A stretch of DNA of 64,000 bases, taken from positions 9,920,001-9,984,000 of the forward strand of contig JAKSXM010000132.1 of NCBI GenBank assembly GCA_022575985.1. The letters run 5' to 3'. The translations under genes and the position numbers were made by a program. Shown here in pieces: positions 12,510-27,500 of this stretch. Under the pieces are notes generated by a model. That model saw only the letters and a program-made list of their open reading frames with translations, was not told the origin of the DNA and searched no databases. The number at the start of each line of letters is the position of its first letter. Positions within the stretch are counted from its first letter, which is position 1. The DNA comes from Anagrus nilaparvatae (Eukaryota > Arthropoda > Insecta > Hymenoptera > Mymaridae).

Positions 12510-15500
12510 CTAAAAATAAAATTTGTATTAATTTATGCACGAAAATTCATGAGTATATGAAGTGAATTTATATGTAAATTTTAGATAATCTTACTTGCAC
12601 TCGATGATTGGAACTATCGGCCACGACGATAGAATTGTCAGGGCCAACTGCAACGCCCCTAGGCCAAGTTAAACATCCGGCTTCGCTCCCCCGCATCCCA
12701 AATTTAAATAGCTGCCTTCGCTTCAGCAGATATTGTCCCCTATTTTAAATAAAAATATATTTAATTATTTGAAATTATATACATCAATATTTAAAAAAAA
12801 ATTATACTGGTTAATTTACCTAGTGGAGGAACCTGCTGCCGCGTGAATAGCGGGTGCTACTGTAGGGGACGTGGGGGAGCCTGACGGGTTTTTTTGATCG
12901 TCATCAGATGATTCAAAAGAATGTTGTCCTGTGTGCCTAAGTGGTAATCCTAAAGATAGTCTTCGCGAGGCTGTGGTTGCACTAATTAAACAAAAAATTA
13001 TTTTTTTAAAATTAAAATAAAAATTATTATTTTTGTTAAATATTTCGTTAGTAAATTTTATTAAATATTTTTATTTTTAGCTGTAAATTCAAAAAACAAA
13101 ATTAATTTTATTTACAAAAAAAAACATATAACATTAATATATTATTATATATTATTATAATTTAGGTTATTTTAAAAATATTTTATAAATATGAACGATG
13201 AGCTGCTAATCCATCAGTTTTTCTGGCGATAAAAATATTAATTAATCAATTTTTGGTTTTTTTTTTTTTTTAATGGAAATAAATGTTTATTACACATGAA
13301 TATTATGAATGCCATTTACGTTTAGTTAAAATGGAATTTTTTCTTTAGAATTATTGGTTAAACTAAGAATTAATGATAATTATTACTTTTTATTTATACA
13401 TTAATTTATTTGGATAAACTACTTATTTCGAAGCTACTAGGAAAAGAACTTGTTAAATTCGGATCTGAAGAATACGCCAATTCTCATTTTCAAGCCCATA
13501 AACCGACAGTCTCTAGGGATAACATACCTTATTCACGGAGAGTAGCAAGACCCTGACATTTCAATGTATAAAGTATGCGAGATGTCGGATTCTTGCTAGT
13601 CTCGGCGAATAAGGTGCATTATTCCTAGGGGCCGTCGAAACTTCTTTCTAAAAGTTGGCGTGATCTTTAATTCAGAATTGAACTAAATTACTTTTCACGA
13701 GTAACATCGATTTATTATAGCATTATTAGCATTTAATAACAACATTTGGTAGAAAAAAATGTTAGGGAGGGTAATATGATATAGAAGGGGGTAACTCTTA
13801 CCCCGCGCGATATTTATTTTCTTTCAATGATTTGGCTACAGCATTGATTTTTTCACCTAAAAGTCTAAAATAAAATACATGATATATGACTTTTTAATAT
13901 TTAAAAATATTTTTTTATTTTTTTAAATTTATGATATATTATGTGAAATAAATATGATAGGTGTTGTTGATGTATTTTATTTTTAGTTGATTTATGAATC
14001 TCATTAAAGGTAGAAGGTTACTAGATATAAATTAGTTTCCTTATTTTGACTTTATCTGATGATAAATGAATAATGTTTCTATTCAAATTTTAATCAAAAT
14101 AGAAAAATTTTTATAATGACTTTTTTTTATCAATTTTGAATCTAATTTAGGGGAGAGATCGGGGTTAAATGTAACACTTTCTGAGATTTTCCATTTCGCT
14201 GTGTTAGCCTTTTCACAAAAAAAATTTAGCAGCTTCAGGATGCTAATTTATAAGACGTCGAACGTAGTAGATAAAAGATACTACAGGAACTACACGGTTA
14301 GGTGAATTTGCTTGAAATTTCAACCGCGAAGCACTTTCTTTTTCCAAGATACCTATTTGAAATGATTTAAAATATTTTAAGCTGAAATATTATTATGGTA
14401 AGGTTATTTTAATCATATGGATGTGTGAATAGAATTCATCAATAATTTAGATTTTAATATTGGCTAGTTCATTTTATTTTTTAGATGAATTATAACCCTG
14501 TCGTAGAACTTCGTTTCGTAAACATTTTTTATCTTTTATAGGGCAATTGAATTATCCATCAGATTTTAAAATTTTTAGTGTCAGTGAGTTCGAATGGGCA
14601 GCAGTGTCTATCCAAACAAACCATCTTTAACGGCAACCATCTCTAACGGTTGGGATTTCGGCCATTTATAACAAAATTAGCGGCACCCTAGAATAATTTT
14701 ACTGTGCCACGGCAAGGCAGATAAATATCTGACAAAAAATTATTTTCTCAGCCGCTTCTAACCGCAGGAAAATAAATGTATAAGTTCCAGCTTTGTTGAA
14801 CTGTGAGGCTGTAGGACCGTGGTAAACCGATTCTCATCCATTTTTGACTGTGTATAAATAATTATTTTGATTTCTGCGGTTTTTAACCGTCTAGAGATTC
14901 TTAATTATTTGTCTGCCATTCTCAACCGTACAAAAAATATTTTTATACTTTTTAACCGTTTTCTACCGTATAGTAGCAATTAATTTTAGTTTCTGCCGTT
15001 TTCAACCGTGTACAATAAATAAATTAGCTTTCTACCGATTTCAACTGAGCAAAAAATAAAATACTGAGCTTTGACCGTTTCCAATCGTGTGGATTACAAA
15101 AAATTAGTTCTTAGCCGCGTCTTATCGTGTAAAAATAGTTATTTTAATATCTGCCGTTTGGAACCGTGTAGAAATAGAAATTAGTTGTCTGTCATTCTTA
15201 ACCGTGCAAAAAAATATTTTTATACTTTTTAATCGTTTTCAACCGCATAGCTGCTAATAAACTTCAACTGTTGTCATCCATAATGAAATTTATTCTTAGC
15301 CGCTTTTAATGATGTAAAATTAATGAATTTGGTATCTGCCGTTTCGAACCATGCAGAAATCCTGAAAAACTGATATAAAAAAGCATTAGGGGGCCAAAGG
15401 CTCCATGCGTCCATTTTCTAAAGTATTTTGTTTTCAACAACAGATTTTTTTCTGTTGCGGATCTACATAATAAAATTTCATTCAAAATAAAATTATTTAC

Positions 15501-18500
15501 TTTTTTAGTGATTTACGCTGCGCGTCCATCAAAAACGTGTTTTCTCACCATGGACGCAGAAAAATTTTATACGGTTCTTATCCATAAATAAAGAATGTCC
15601 CAAAATCGCAGTCTACCATCCTCGACTTCCTCGCAAGGTAATTAACGTGCGATTTGAGCCATTCTTTACTTCTCTGGACCTGTAAAAGATAAAATGTGTC
15701 TACGAAACAGGGTTTCACGATAGGCTTATTATGAAAACTTAAATCTAAAATTTAAAGCATAGAAAAATCATTTTAAAAAAGCTTCTAAAATAAAACATGT
15801 CACATTTTTCCCTAGCTCCCCCCAATTCATATATAAAAATTATCGTTAGTTAAAAAAATAAAATATAATTGTTAGTATTTCTGATTGTTAATTTATCAGA
15901 GCTATAAAATTAAATAAAATTAAACAAAAATAAAATAATGAATATAAATTTAAAAAAATATTAAAAATGATAATGAATTAAATTAAAAAAAAAAAAATCT
16001 ATAACACTTTTTTAGTCATCAGCTTCAATATACCTTCTACCCCTAAGGGGATCCCGCATTTAATACTTTCTATATCTGTAATAAAAAAAAAAGGAATTTC
16101 GAGTTTTGATATTTTTATTGTTGTTTATTTAATTGGTCATTTTTTTATTATAATAAATAAAAAAAAAATAATTATAAAAAAATATACAACGATAAACTAA
16201 ATTACCTAGAAGATGGTAAAGTTGATGCTGCCGAAGGTGGCTCCTTGTCCTTAGTTGTTCGATTACCGTATTTATTTTTGAGATATCTTGCCCAAGAGCT
16301 GAGCGCGGCGCCGTCTTTTTCTCCGTTTTGCCGATCTCGATCTGGGCTGGGTTCCCTGGATTTTAATGCATGGGTGCTCCTGCTCCTTGCTAACTCCGAG
16401 CCTGGACCGTATTTCGCTGCCAGATATGCACTCGGTGATTGTGTTGTTGGCGATGGGGGATCTTCGTCTATGTCGGGTTCCTCGGCTCCCCCGAAGTTGT
16501 GTGAACTCCTTGAACGTGCTAGTCGTTGGCGACGTTCTTTCATTGCTGCATATCGAGTTCGAGGTGATAACGGTTCCTGTGTCGATGATATTTCCGGTTC
16601 CGGTTCCGGTCTTACCATTGCAGCTTGGCTCCGGGATTTGTTCAGGAATCTGAAAAGGTCAAAAATAGGGAAAATATTTTTTTTTCTTTTTCTGCTACAT
16701 TTTGACTGATTTAAAAAATTTGTTTATTTTTGGTATTTATTTTATAAGACTTTTATTTTTATTAATTTTTTAAGTTCTCATTTATCTAATTTTTAATGAA
16801 TGAAATATTTTTTAGTAAATTGTAAAAGCAATATGAAAATAAATATGAAATCGAAATTTAAAATTTATTCGAAGAAAGTATGAATCTTTATAAATGAAAG
16901 CAATGATTTACTATTTAAATAAATGTATGTTTGCAAATTTTAAAAAATTTTGTTAATAAAGAAAAAAAAAAATAATAAAAAGTAAAATTATTTTAACTAA
17001 ATTACGCATAGATAAAATTCTTGCATAATAATATGAAAATTTTTAGACCATTAAATAAAATATTTACCAAAATATATGGGACATTCCAAAATTATGTTTT
17101 ATTCTATTTTTAATTTATACAAAGCTTCTTGTATGACTAACTGTAATGTTTTTTAATTAAAGTTAGTTTATGGAATATAAGTGGAATATTTGACTCAAGG
17201 CCTAAGTACAGACGAAAGTCTCTTTGGGATTATGGTGTTTTCACCATGGTTTGTATGTATTTTACACCTTGAAATAAATAAACCATAAACTATAACTATA
17301 AACTATAAGTTTTTGAAGAAAATTGATTTTAAACTAGATGTTTAAAATTATTTTTTATTTACAGATTATATTCTAGAAAAGTAAAAAACACAAACAAAAT
17401 GTTTTTTGGATAAGTAGTAGTTATAAGTAAGATTGAGTGAGTATCTGTTGCAGCATCAAAAGCCCTTGCATCTTCAATGTAACCTCTTTTTTTTGCACTA
17501 GAGCATGAAATAAATATCAGGAATGAAAGGGACGAATTCGACAAATATTATACTTTGAGAATAAGCTATTTATCATTTTTTATCTTTAATAGTTGGTCCA
17601 CAGACTTAGTGTACCCTTCAGATAAAAAACGTCCACATCTGCATTCTATAAATAGTTCTTATATTTTAACGTAAATCAGTGTTATTGCATTTGGATTATC
17701 TACAAATATCTATTTGCAAAATTCTGATTTAGAAATTAACAATTAATTCATATTTTTTATGTAGGGGGGGGGGGGGGGGTGTTGCCGTTTATATAGAACA
17801 GCCAACGTTAATGGTATAGTAAAAATCACAAAAAATACGTGACAAAGTGATATGAAGTGATTGAAAATGCTGGAATTTTGGGTGACGTCTTTAATGGATG
17901 CTCTCTAAGTCCGAGTCTTCTACAAATTTGCAAATATATTTTATTTTTTTATAATTAATTATAGAGCGAAAGTCCACCTTATACCGAAAAAATTTGTAGT
18001 TCTTGTAGACATGATTTAGAAAACTATTAGTATAAGAATTCAGGCACGTGGCCAGGATTTTTTTTTGGGGAGGTATTCGGGAGGGGGGGGGGGGCTCTAA
18101 TGTAAATTTTCCACCTCTCAACTGCATTTTCCCCACTTAAAAAAAAAAAATTTTAACCAAAAGTTTTGGGGAGGGTTAAAGCCCCCTGAGCCTCCTCCCT
18201 GCCTAAGTGCCTGAGTAAGATAATTTTTATGTTTAAAACTTATGTAAATAAACTATATAAATTTTGGTTACAATCCAATATTTTTAAAGCTATACCTACT
18301 AATATATTATGTGCGTACCGGATGATTTACTTCCCTCCAGCTGTTCTTAACGACAGCTAGTACATTTTTCTAAATTAAAATTTTATACGGAGTTTCTTAT
18401 ATTCTTCAGATGAAAATTTTTTTGCTAATGCTAGTTTGATTTGGAATGTCCCATATGTTAATTAAAAAAATAAAATTAATTAAATTTATCAATTTGTTAA

Positions 18501-21500
18501 ATACTTTTAAAAACAAATAAGGAAAAGAAAAACCAGGAAAAGGTAAATAAAAAATGCAAATTTTATAGATTCAAGAAAAAAATGCATATTTATTTGAAAA
18601 TAACACACACAAACAAACAAAAAAACAAACTATGATGCAAAACTATAAGCCTAATTAATTATTTACAAAATCTAAAAACTGAATAAGAATAATATACCTT
18701 TTTCTCTTAAAATTAAAGCCGTGCAATATTGTATATGTCTCAAGGGCGTAAAATTTTTGAACAAACATGATCATGAAAGTAGGCTAGTTCTACAAACGCC
18801 CGTAACCACAAGCGTAGCTGCAATACAATGCGCAAGAACTATAAATCGTGTTATGCGCACTGCGTTGCGGCTGCGCTTGCGGTTGCAACTCATATTCACA
18901 GCGTTTGTAGATGCACTCCATAAATCTGGCCTGCTATAGACACCCTCGTAAACGCAAACTCAGGCTACAACGCAATGCTCAGATGATGATTTTGAGGCGT
19001 ATTCTATAATTAGCTGGTATTCTTTTGCAGATTTTTTATGGAGTTTTGCAATAGACCATTTTATTTTATTGCGCATTGCCGCAAACAACCGCAAAAAAAT
19101 AAAATGTAATTGTTGGACTTGCTAGAATATTCAATTTTTTGTTGCAAAATATATGAAGATTAAGTTCTTCCGTTTGAATTTATAGAGATTTGTAGAACTA
19201 GCTTGAGCACGTTAGCTTAACAAATTTGCACACTCCAGAAATCTAAGATCATGTTTATCTATAATCTTACGCCTTTGATATACACGATATTTTTTGTTTG
19301 CTTAGACGCAAAATGCGTTCTAAAATATCACAAAAAATTACACCTGGGTGGTCAAAAAATTTTTTTATATCTTTAAGTCCTCTTTTTTTCATCCGTTATT
19401 TAAAAATTATTTGCTTAATTAATATCCTGCACTACAAAATTAAGCTAAACATAACTAATTTAATGTTTTTAAAACGAAAAAAAAAACACGTTTACTACGT
19501 TAAAAAAATAAATGTAATTAATATTTTTATGCTACTGAAAATTTTAAACCCTAAATTTTAAATGCTAATTTAAAATAGCCATTTACATTAAAATTTATTT
19601 TTACCTTGAACTACAGAATATGGATATATTTTTTTGCGTGTTAGAATTTTTCAATAAAAAAGTGACAATTTATTTAATTGGGCAAATCCTATTTGCGCGC
19701 ATTTATTGACTCTTCTTGAGCTTATAGCTTTAATGTCAGTGAAGAAGTTTTGGCGATTCGATTTCCTTTCTTAAAAGAAAGGAAAAAAAAGTATCAAAAT
19801 TTGAACAAAAAAAAATAACTAAATTTTTGATTCAAATAATCAACATTTTTCAATCAAAAAGATTGTCGAAACTGCTGATTTGGCCGTGTTAAATAATAAA
19901 TATCAAAAAAGGAAAGGATATAAATTAAATAATAAACATTGGTATAAGTTTTATTAAATAATTGTATGTTTAAATTTTTGGCTCCAAAAGCTACATGTTT
20001 TTTGGCTCTTCGCGCTACCTGTGGAAGCTTGGTTTGTTGCTGTACGTTGTCAAAAAGACTCTTAGCTGTTTTTCTATTGTACTTTGTGCTACAAGTAAGG
20101 ATTATACGTCTGTGTGTGGCTGACCATAGTCGAGTTGAATTGTAGATAATTTGGAAGGATGATTTGGCCAAATTCAGATGGTTAGTTAGAGTTTGCTTTA
20201 GGAAACTAGTTGATCGTGGTTAGCTGCAGAAAAATTTATTGGGCTTCAAATAGTGTAGATTGTAATTAGTGAAAAATTCTAAATGCTTGCGGTAGTACGG
20301 GTGTAAGGCCGCCTAAAATTTAAACTTACTATTCAAAAATTTTACACCAGTGTTTTGTTATTTATTTTATTAATTATAGTTTAACAGACCATAAAACATA
20401 TTACTAGAAAAGAACCTAAGAAACCAATAAATTTTTAAGGTTAATTTCGCCACTTTTTTACAAAAAATATTCTAAAAATTAAAAAAACATACCCATAAAT
20501 TGTTATTATACAATGATTAATTTTACAATTATTTTCAAAAACACGTTATTTTATTTATTAATTAGTACTAAATAAATACAATTATTATTATTATTATTAT
20601 TTATTTACAGTCGACCCATATTTTATCACATTTATAAATGTATAACACAAATGCAAAGACCAAGTAAAATATTAAAAAAAACGAAAAAATTGTGAATTTC
20701 AAAAAGTCAAATTGAGTCCAGTTTCCGGTTAAATATTCAAAAAAATAAATCAAGTAAGTTGAAATAGAACTTTTAAAAAACAAAGCTCATATTTTTACCA
20801 AATTTCTAAATTTTTCAGTTCTATTAAAACTTTAAAAAATATCAACCGTATTTTAATCAAGTCATGTTTTTTTTTAAAATCAAAAGTCCATGTAATTTTT
20901 TTGAGAAAAAAAATATGAAAATTTGGATTTTTTGTATGTAATTTTTTTATTTAATTTACGTGTAATAAAATATAAGTATTATCGTATGTTTTAAAATCTA
21001 AATATATATATTTTATTAACTTAAATACATTAATAAATACAGAAAATTTAAAAATAAAATGTAGAATGCACACAATCATAAAAAAGTGACAGAATAATTA
21101 GAAAAAAGAAAATAAAAATAAAATACAGTGTTTTTTTTTTTTTTTAAAAGAGATCTATAAAGTTAAATAAATAAATTAAATAAATGCATGAATTTAACAA
21201 TGAAAAATAAATACAAATAAAAGAAAATGAATATTTTCCATGCAAAAAAAGTAAAAAGAAAATGCAAGAAAAACACAAAAATTAAAAAATATTTACAAAT
21301 TAAAAAGAAAAAAAAGTCATAAAGTAATTTTGTGTGTGTTTGGTTTTGTTGTTTAAATAAAATAAATGTTTGTATATTTGTGTGTAGTAATAAATAATAA
21401 AATTTTGTTGTTTTATCAGCAAAAAAAAAAAAAAAAAAAAATTATAATTCCAGTCACATAAACAAATTTATTAGGACGCTACAACACAGTACGGAAACAC

Positions 21501-24500
21501 AGAATACGGTGGTTACCATTTTAATGGGTAAATTCGTATCATTCGCGATCATATCTTGATCATCTAGTTTATTATCATTATCTAATGTTGTTGTTGTGTT
21601 AAATGTACCGTTAACTTTAAAATTATTTCTTGATAATTTCGATCTATCATCATCTTCTGTTTTATTCGTTCTTGTATCTTTATTATTATCATTATGATTT
21701 TCTAATAAAAACCAATGTTTATCATTATTATTCAATATTTCATTATTGTTATTATTTAAATCATCAGGTACAACCCAACCATTATCATCAAATAAATTTT
21801 CAATGCTTTGTTTTCGTTTAATCGTAATTTTTCGTGGTGATGAATCAAATCTATCATAATTAATATCTTTTTTTGATTCATCATTTTTTCCATTAGAATT
21901 TAATTTTTTAGAATTTTCACCATTTATTTTAATGTCCTCTGACATAGTAGAGGATGATTGTGTTATTTCATCATCGTCATCGTCTTCGTCATTATCATCA
22001 TTATTATCATCATCATCATCTTCTTCATCTTCTTCATCATCTTCTGTGTCACTACTCTTATCTACACTATTTTCACTATGATTTTCATTCACATGATTGT
22101 TTAAATTAGTTTCACAATATTTTCTTCTATTTTTTTCTAATTTACTTAAATTTATATTATTCACTTTATCATCATTATTTTTATCATCACTATTATTTTT
22201 TATTTTAGGAACTAAATTAACATCATTGTCTTTATCATCAGTCTCAATTCTCTCCTTCGATTCTAAAATATTATTTTTATCTTCGTCACAATTATGATTT
22301 ATGTTTTTTTCTTTAATATGATTCGTTAATTCGTTATTTTTTTTATCATCTAATGAATTCCATGATTTTCCTTCGATAAATATTTTTACAATATCTTTAC
22401 GTCCATTCCCTGATGAGTCATTAGTATTTGTAACAGTTTGTATCGTTCGTTGTTTTTCCTCGTCATCATCGTTTTTTAGTTTAATATCGTCATTATTATT
22501 ATGATTATTGTTATTATTGTTATTGTGATTATGATTATGATTATTATTAACCCGAATTTCCGTTAATTCAACGTTCTCGGTGCTTTGCAACGTGTTATTT
22601 GGATTACTATTAAGAGGACTTTGACACCCAAAACTAATGCTTGACGACGACGAGGATGTCCCTGTTATATTTAATTTATTATCATTATCGTTAAAAGAAG
22701 AATTATCAATACCGTTTTTTTTATCATCAATAATATCGATATTATTAATCGTTGATGATAATTTTTTATTATTAATCAAAATGTCATCGTCATCGTCGTC
22801 AGCTATGTCACGGCCAGTTATAGAAGCACTAGAAAAATTATGATGATCGAGGGGATCACTTGTTCTATTAGTATCGTTGGCATCGTCAGAGCCTTGATCG
22901 TTTGTTACGAACCTGCTGGTGTAGCCTGGTGTTGATGAAGTTGTTGTAGTTGTTGATGGAGCTGATACACTAGTTGGACTCGTCACTGAATGACCTGGAC
23001 TTCCCCTTGAGGTACCATACCTAAGAAATAAATTATTAATTATGATAATCTGAGCAGTCTATTTTAAAATCATTTTAACTTTTATCAATAATTTTAATTA
23101 ACTTGGATGAATTTCGCAACAATATTGTAGATATAATAATTAATTCGTTTGGTACTATGAATGAGATCAATATAATTTGATAAAAAATGTTATTTGCAGT
23201 TTATGATAAGAAAAACACAAGTCAATAAGAGTTAATTTTGTTTTTTATTATTTTCATCAAACATGCTCGAAGGTTCTAGAAGGTTTTTAATTTATAAGTG
23301 TGTCTACAAAAAGAGAGAGGAGACAATGATTATCATATGAAGAGGCTTAATATATTTTCTCTCAAAAAATTAGTATAAGATCGCGTATTTTTTACACTTT
23401 GGGCAAAGCTATTTATACGATGTAAGGAATTCTGTCCAGGTATCTATCACAGTATTTTTTACAGTGTATTAAGTATTTATGTATTTAATTCAAACAAAAC
23501 TAAATTTTAACTTGGCACAACTTTATTATAATTCAAAAATATTGTGGTACCCTATAGAGGGTGTGGTGAAATGGGATATTTTTTCTACAAAAAAATTGAC
23601 AAAATATTTTTTTTTAGGGGGGGGGGGGAGAATTATGAAAAAATTTTAAGTTTTATCTTGGATTTGATTTTTTTGTTTGTATTTTTCAAAAAAAAGAAAT
23701 TTTAGAGGCCACTTCAAAATTATAAGCACAAATTAGTATTATCAGCATGCTATGTTTTCATTCAGTTTTAATTTTTAAAATATTTTGTTAATGAATATTA
23801 TTGTATCATAAAATAAAAAAAATTATCTTACATGCAAATAGTTAATAAAAAATCGTACTTACTATTGTTATTGTTATTAAAATGCTCACTCTAAAACCAA
23901 ATTATTAAGTAAACTAAAAAAAAAATATTAAGGATTAATAATGGATTAGTAAAATCAAAGGCAAAAAAAAAACAGTTAGAAATTTTATGAGAAGTATATA
24001 TAATTTTATTTATATATATATATATGATGCTATTATTTTAGTACATTATTATTTTATATATGATCACATTCAGTTGCTTTTCTTTCTTTCATTATTTTTA
24101 AAACTAATATAAATAAACGTTTACTTATTTATAACGATAATAACATAAATATTTTTTTCTCAAAAGTTCAAATAATTATATATAAACATAATATATATGA
24201 ACTTGTATATATATATATATATATTTATATATTAGGCTGGGTAACAAGTCAAAAGTTTTGAGGTTATGTTAACTATAGTATTATTTTTAGCTAACCTTAA
24301 ATTCTCACATTTAAAACTCTATAAGAATTAATTATAAAAGCTCTGGGTTCTGTTTTAGTTAAGTAGGCACCCTAAAATTAGGTTTAAAAACTGAATATCG
24401 TATTTTTACTTTTAAATAGCATCACAAAATGCATCAGAGGTTTTTTATTTTCATATTTCAACTTTCACCGTCATTAAAAAAAAAAAAATTTTATATAACA

Positions 24501-27500
24501 CCCAGCCTAATATATAAATATATCATTTTTTCATCAAAACATTTAAAAATATAGACAACAATTATATTTAGCCTATTAATCTTTCGTTAAATGCAAAAAA
24601 AGAAATATATATATTCAATTTTTTTCTTTTTCGTTTTTTTTTTTTGTACTTTCAGTCATATATAATATTTTCTTTCAGAGCCCCGATTTTACTCTGCTCG
24701 GGTATATATTAGAAAAATTATTATTAATAAAAAAATAAAAAATTATTATTGTTGTACACATAAATTAAATTTTATAACAATAAAAAATATAGACAGCCTT
24801 TTTTTTAAAAAATATATTTATATATTTTATTTAATAAATATCTATAGTCAATTAAGGATACTAATTATTAAAAAAAAATTTTTTAATTATCACAGATTTT
24901 TTTTAGTTTGGATTATGAAATAAAATAAATTAACTCATTTTTTTCAATTTTTTTTAAAATTAATTATACTTTATTAAAATCCGTTTTAAATATATACATA
25001 CATATATATTTAATTATATGTATAGTATACAATTATTATAAATAATATTTAATCTTAATTTTAACATAAAATATAAAAAAATAGAATTTTATTATCAGCC
25101 AATTAATTTGTTAACGAGTTAATAATTTATTAATTTTGATAAAAATATATTTATTTATAACTTTGGTATAAAATTTTTATAGTTAGTACGTGCGGTTTTT
25201 ATCTTTAATTCAATTTATAAGGGAGGAGTGCGTTAAGAGTACAACTAGAAAAGTAAGAAATTGTAAAAGTTACCCAAATAGGTGAGTGCTTGACTAGAAT
25301 AAAAATTTGTTTACTTTTTTAGTTTGACTCTGTTGAAATTTTCTTTAAAATCTTTGGTGTTTTGTTTTTTCAAAGTATGTAACAAACTTTAGGAAAATCC
25401 GAGGATATTAAACTGCGATATTTTTTTTGTGGGAAATATCGTAATTACTAAAAATCTTTATCAATGGCAAGAAAAATTTTTTTAATTTCTCGAAAATTAG
25501 AAAAGAAACCACACGCCCATAATGCGTATCCTTAATGACTTTTATTCAAAATAAAATTTTGTTACTTTATATAATTCGAGTACCAGCCCGTAAAATAAAA
25601 TTTTTCAAACGTTCCTGACGTTATTCAATATTCAATTTTTTTATATATAATATATATTTATTAGTATAGAAATCTTAAAATTTGTTAAAATTCGTTAACA
25701 ATAAATAAATTATATATATATTTATATATATATATGAAATTTAAAAAATAATTTATGTGTACAACATTTTATATATCTGGCAGTTTATAAAATAGTCTTT
25801 TTAAAGTTAGCGTAAAATAAATAAATTAAAAAAAAAATTAAAAAAATTATAACGTTTTAGTACTTTTTAGTTGAGCAAATCTGCTGGATTTAATACTTTT
25901 TGTGACGGCGCGGGCGGATTATAAATTTTTTTTAGAATCTGTTGCTGGTTAGATTTTTTGATTAATTTGAGCTGTAAACTAACTGAAAAAATTCTTAATG
26001 GTCAAAATAAGATGATTGCCGAATTTAATTGGTTTTAAGTTTTTCAAGCTTCATGAATAATTTAAACCGATACACAAAACCAAATATTGAGAAAATGCAT
26101 ATGCAAAAAAATGCAGTATATTTAGCATGATTTACTTAAAATTAGCGTAGTTATATTATTAACATGATAGAAATTACATAAATCACATAAATACGAATTC
26201 CTGAAAATATTTTAAGTATCTTTTACTTGAGTTCTTGCAAGAAAAATGCGAGAGAACATTTAAAAACTTTGGCATGAAATTCATTAAAAACCTAAAAATT
26301 CATATTCTTAAAAACTAAAAAATTTTTATAAAATTTAATACTGAAATTGCTTTCATTGACTAGTACAATTCAAGTAAAAATTTAACAAATTAGAATTTTT
26401 TCAGTTTTCATAAAAATATAAATCTTTTCTCAAACCAAATTATTTCTTTTAATTTTCCGATGGCTCAATTTACCAAATATTTATATACTCTAGCAACATA
26501 CTCTAACTTTTATAGCAGATTCACTCATATATGATAGATTTAAGGATCTAAATTTGAAAAATTTATAATATGAACATGCAATAACATATATTTAAATATA
26601 TATAATTTAAATTTAACAGTATATATATTATATATAATATCTTATTCAAGTATATATATATAGACAACAATTTATTTTATAATAGCATTTATAGTTTATA
26701 TATATTTATTAGAAAAAACTCAACAAAAAATATTTTTATTAGCCTGGTAGTTAAGAAAAAGGAGCTTAGATTTGTGTTTACTGGGTAAAATTAGGTACCA
26801 TTTACTGAAAAATAATATTAATTTATAGTTCCTGTATTCACGCTTAAGTAATAAAGTTAAGTACACATAGGCTCCAATAAAAACTCATTAATTCAGAGGC
26901 AGTTTTCAGAGGTCATTAAAATGCAAAATAATTTAGTTTTTTAGTAAATAGACACTAACTTCACTTAGTAAATTCTAAGCATTTTTTTTATTAACAGACA
27001 AGCTAATTTATATATATATATATTTTTATAGGAACTATTAAAAAAAATAGAAAATTTTTGTGTATCAATTGGTCTAAAAATATTTAAATTGTGTTTTTTA
27101 CATAGAAATTGGCTCTTTTCATAATTTATATTTACTAATATTTAGCACCTTATATGGTATTTATAATTAGTTATCAAACAATTAATAGAACATGGATGAT
27201 TTTTTTAAACTTTTAGTATTTTTTCAAAATAATAGTAGCAGTAATTAAAACCTACGCACAAACTTTTGTTGAGCTTTCCATAATTTTAAAAATGATTAAA
27301 TTATCGATTAAATTTTTTTGCAACCCGAAAAAATTTAATCAGAAATTTAACATTTTTTTAGATATGAAAAACTTCAATAGGGTTTCGTGTGTAATTGATA
27401 TTATACTAATTCATTTTTTAGCTATTTGAACCTTTAGAAATAACGCCTTCTTTTGAAAGTACGATTTGGTGCGACTATCCTTTTATTTAAATTGATAAGC

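Larger units (their letters stand above)
12982..16205 (-). other. Thin intron contents between exons 16206 and 12981
   Basis: Noncoding. Contains the roughly 39-bp tandem array (14745-15365), a hairpin MITE (13504-13637) and otherwise AT-rich sequence with no supported gene. Confidence 0.6.
16650..21453 (-). other. Thin intron contents between exons 22913 and 16649
   Basis: AT-rich intron. It holds an inverted-repeat element (18720-19295), an hAT-like MITE (18041-18213), a 17-base poly-G run near 17763, and (ATT)n near 20583. The ORFs in this stretch (for example 19854-20171 minus and 19298-19561 plus) are low-complexity and match nothing I recognise. Confidence 0.6.

Noticed and set aside
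16245..16709. 154- and 95-codon ORFs on the plus strand
   Set aside because: Exact antisense of the conserved thin exon 16649-16206; frames are open only because that exon is GC-richer.
23232..23310. Strong polypyrimidine acceptor on minus (CTCCTCTCTCTTTTTGTAG)
   Set aside because: All three frames stop within a few codons and no donor follows; left as intronic sequence.
23871..23898. 28-nt micro-exon on minus with TTTTAG acceptor and GTAAGT donor
   Set aside because: In the phase required after exon 28717 it begins with a stop codon; other phases do not fit exon 23020.
25200..25260. Acceptor-like TTACTTTTCTAG on minus with short frame
   Set aside because: Only about ten codons in the fitting phase, no conserved residues and no composition signal.
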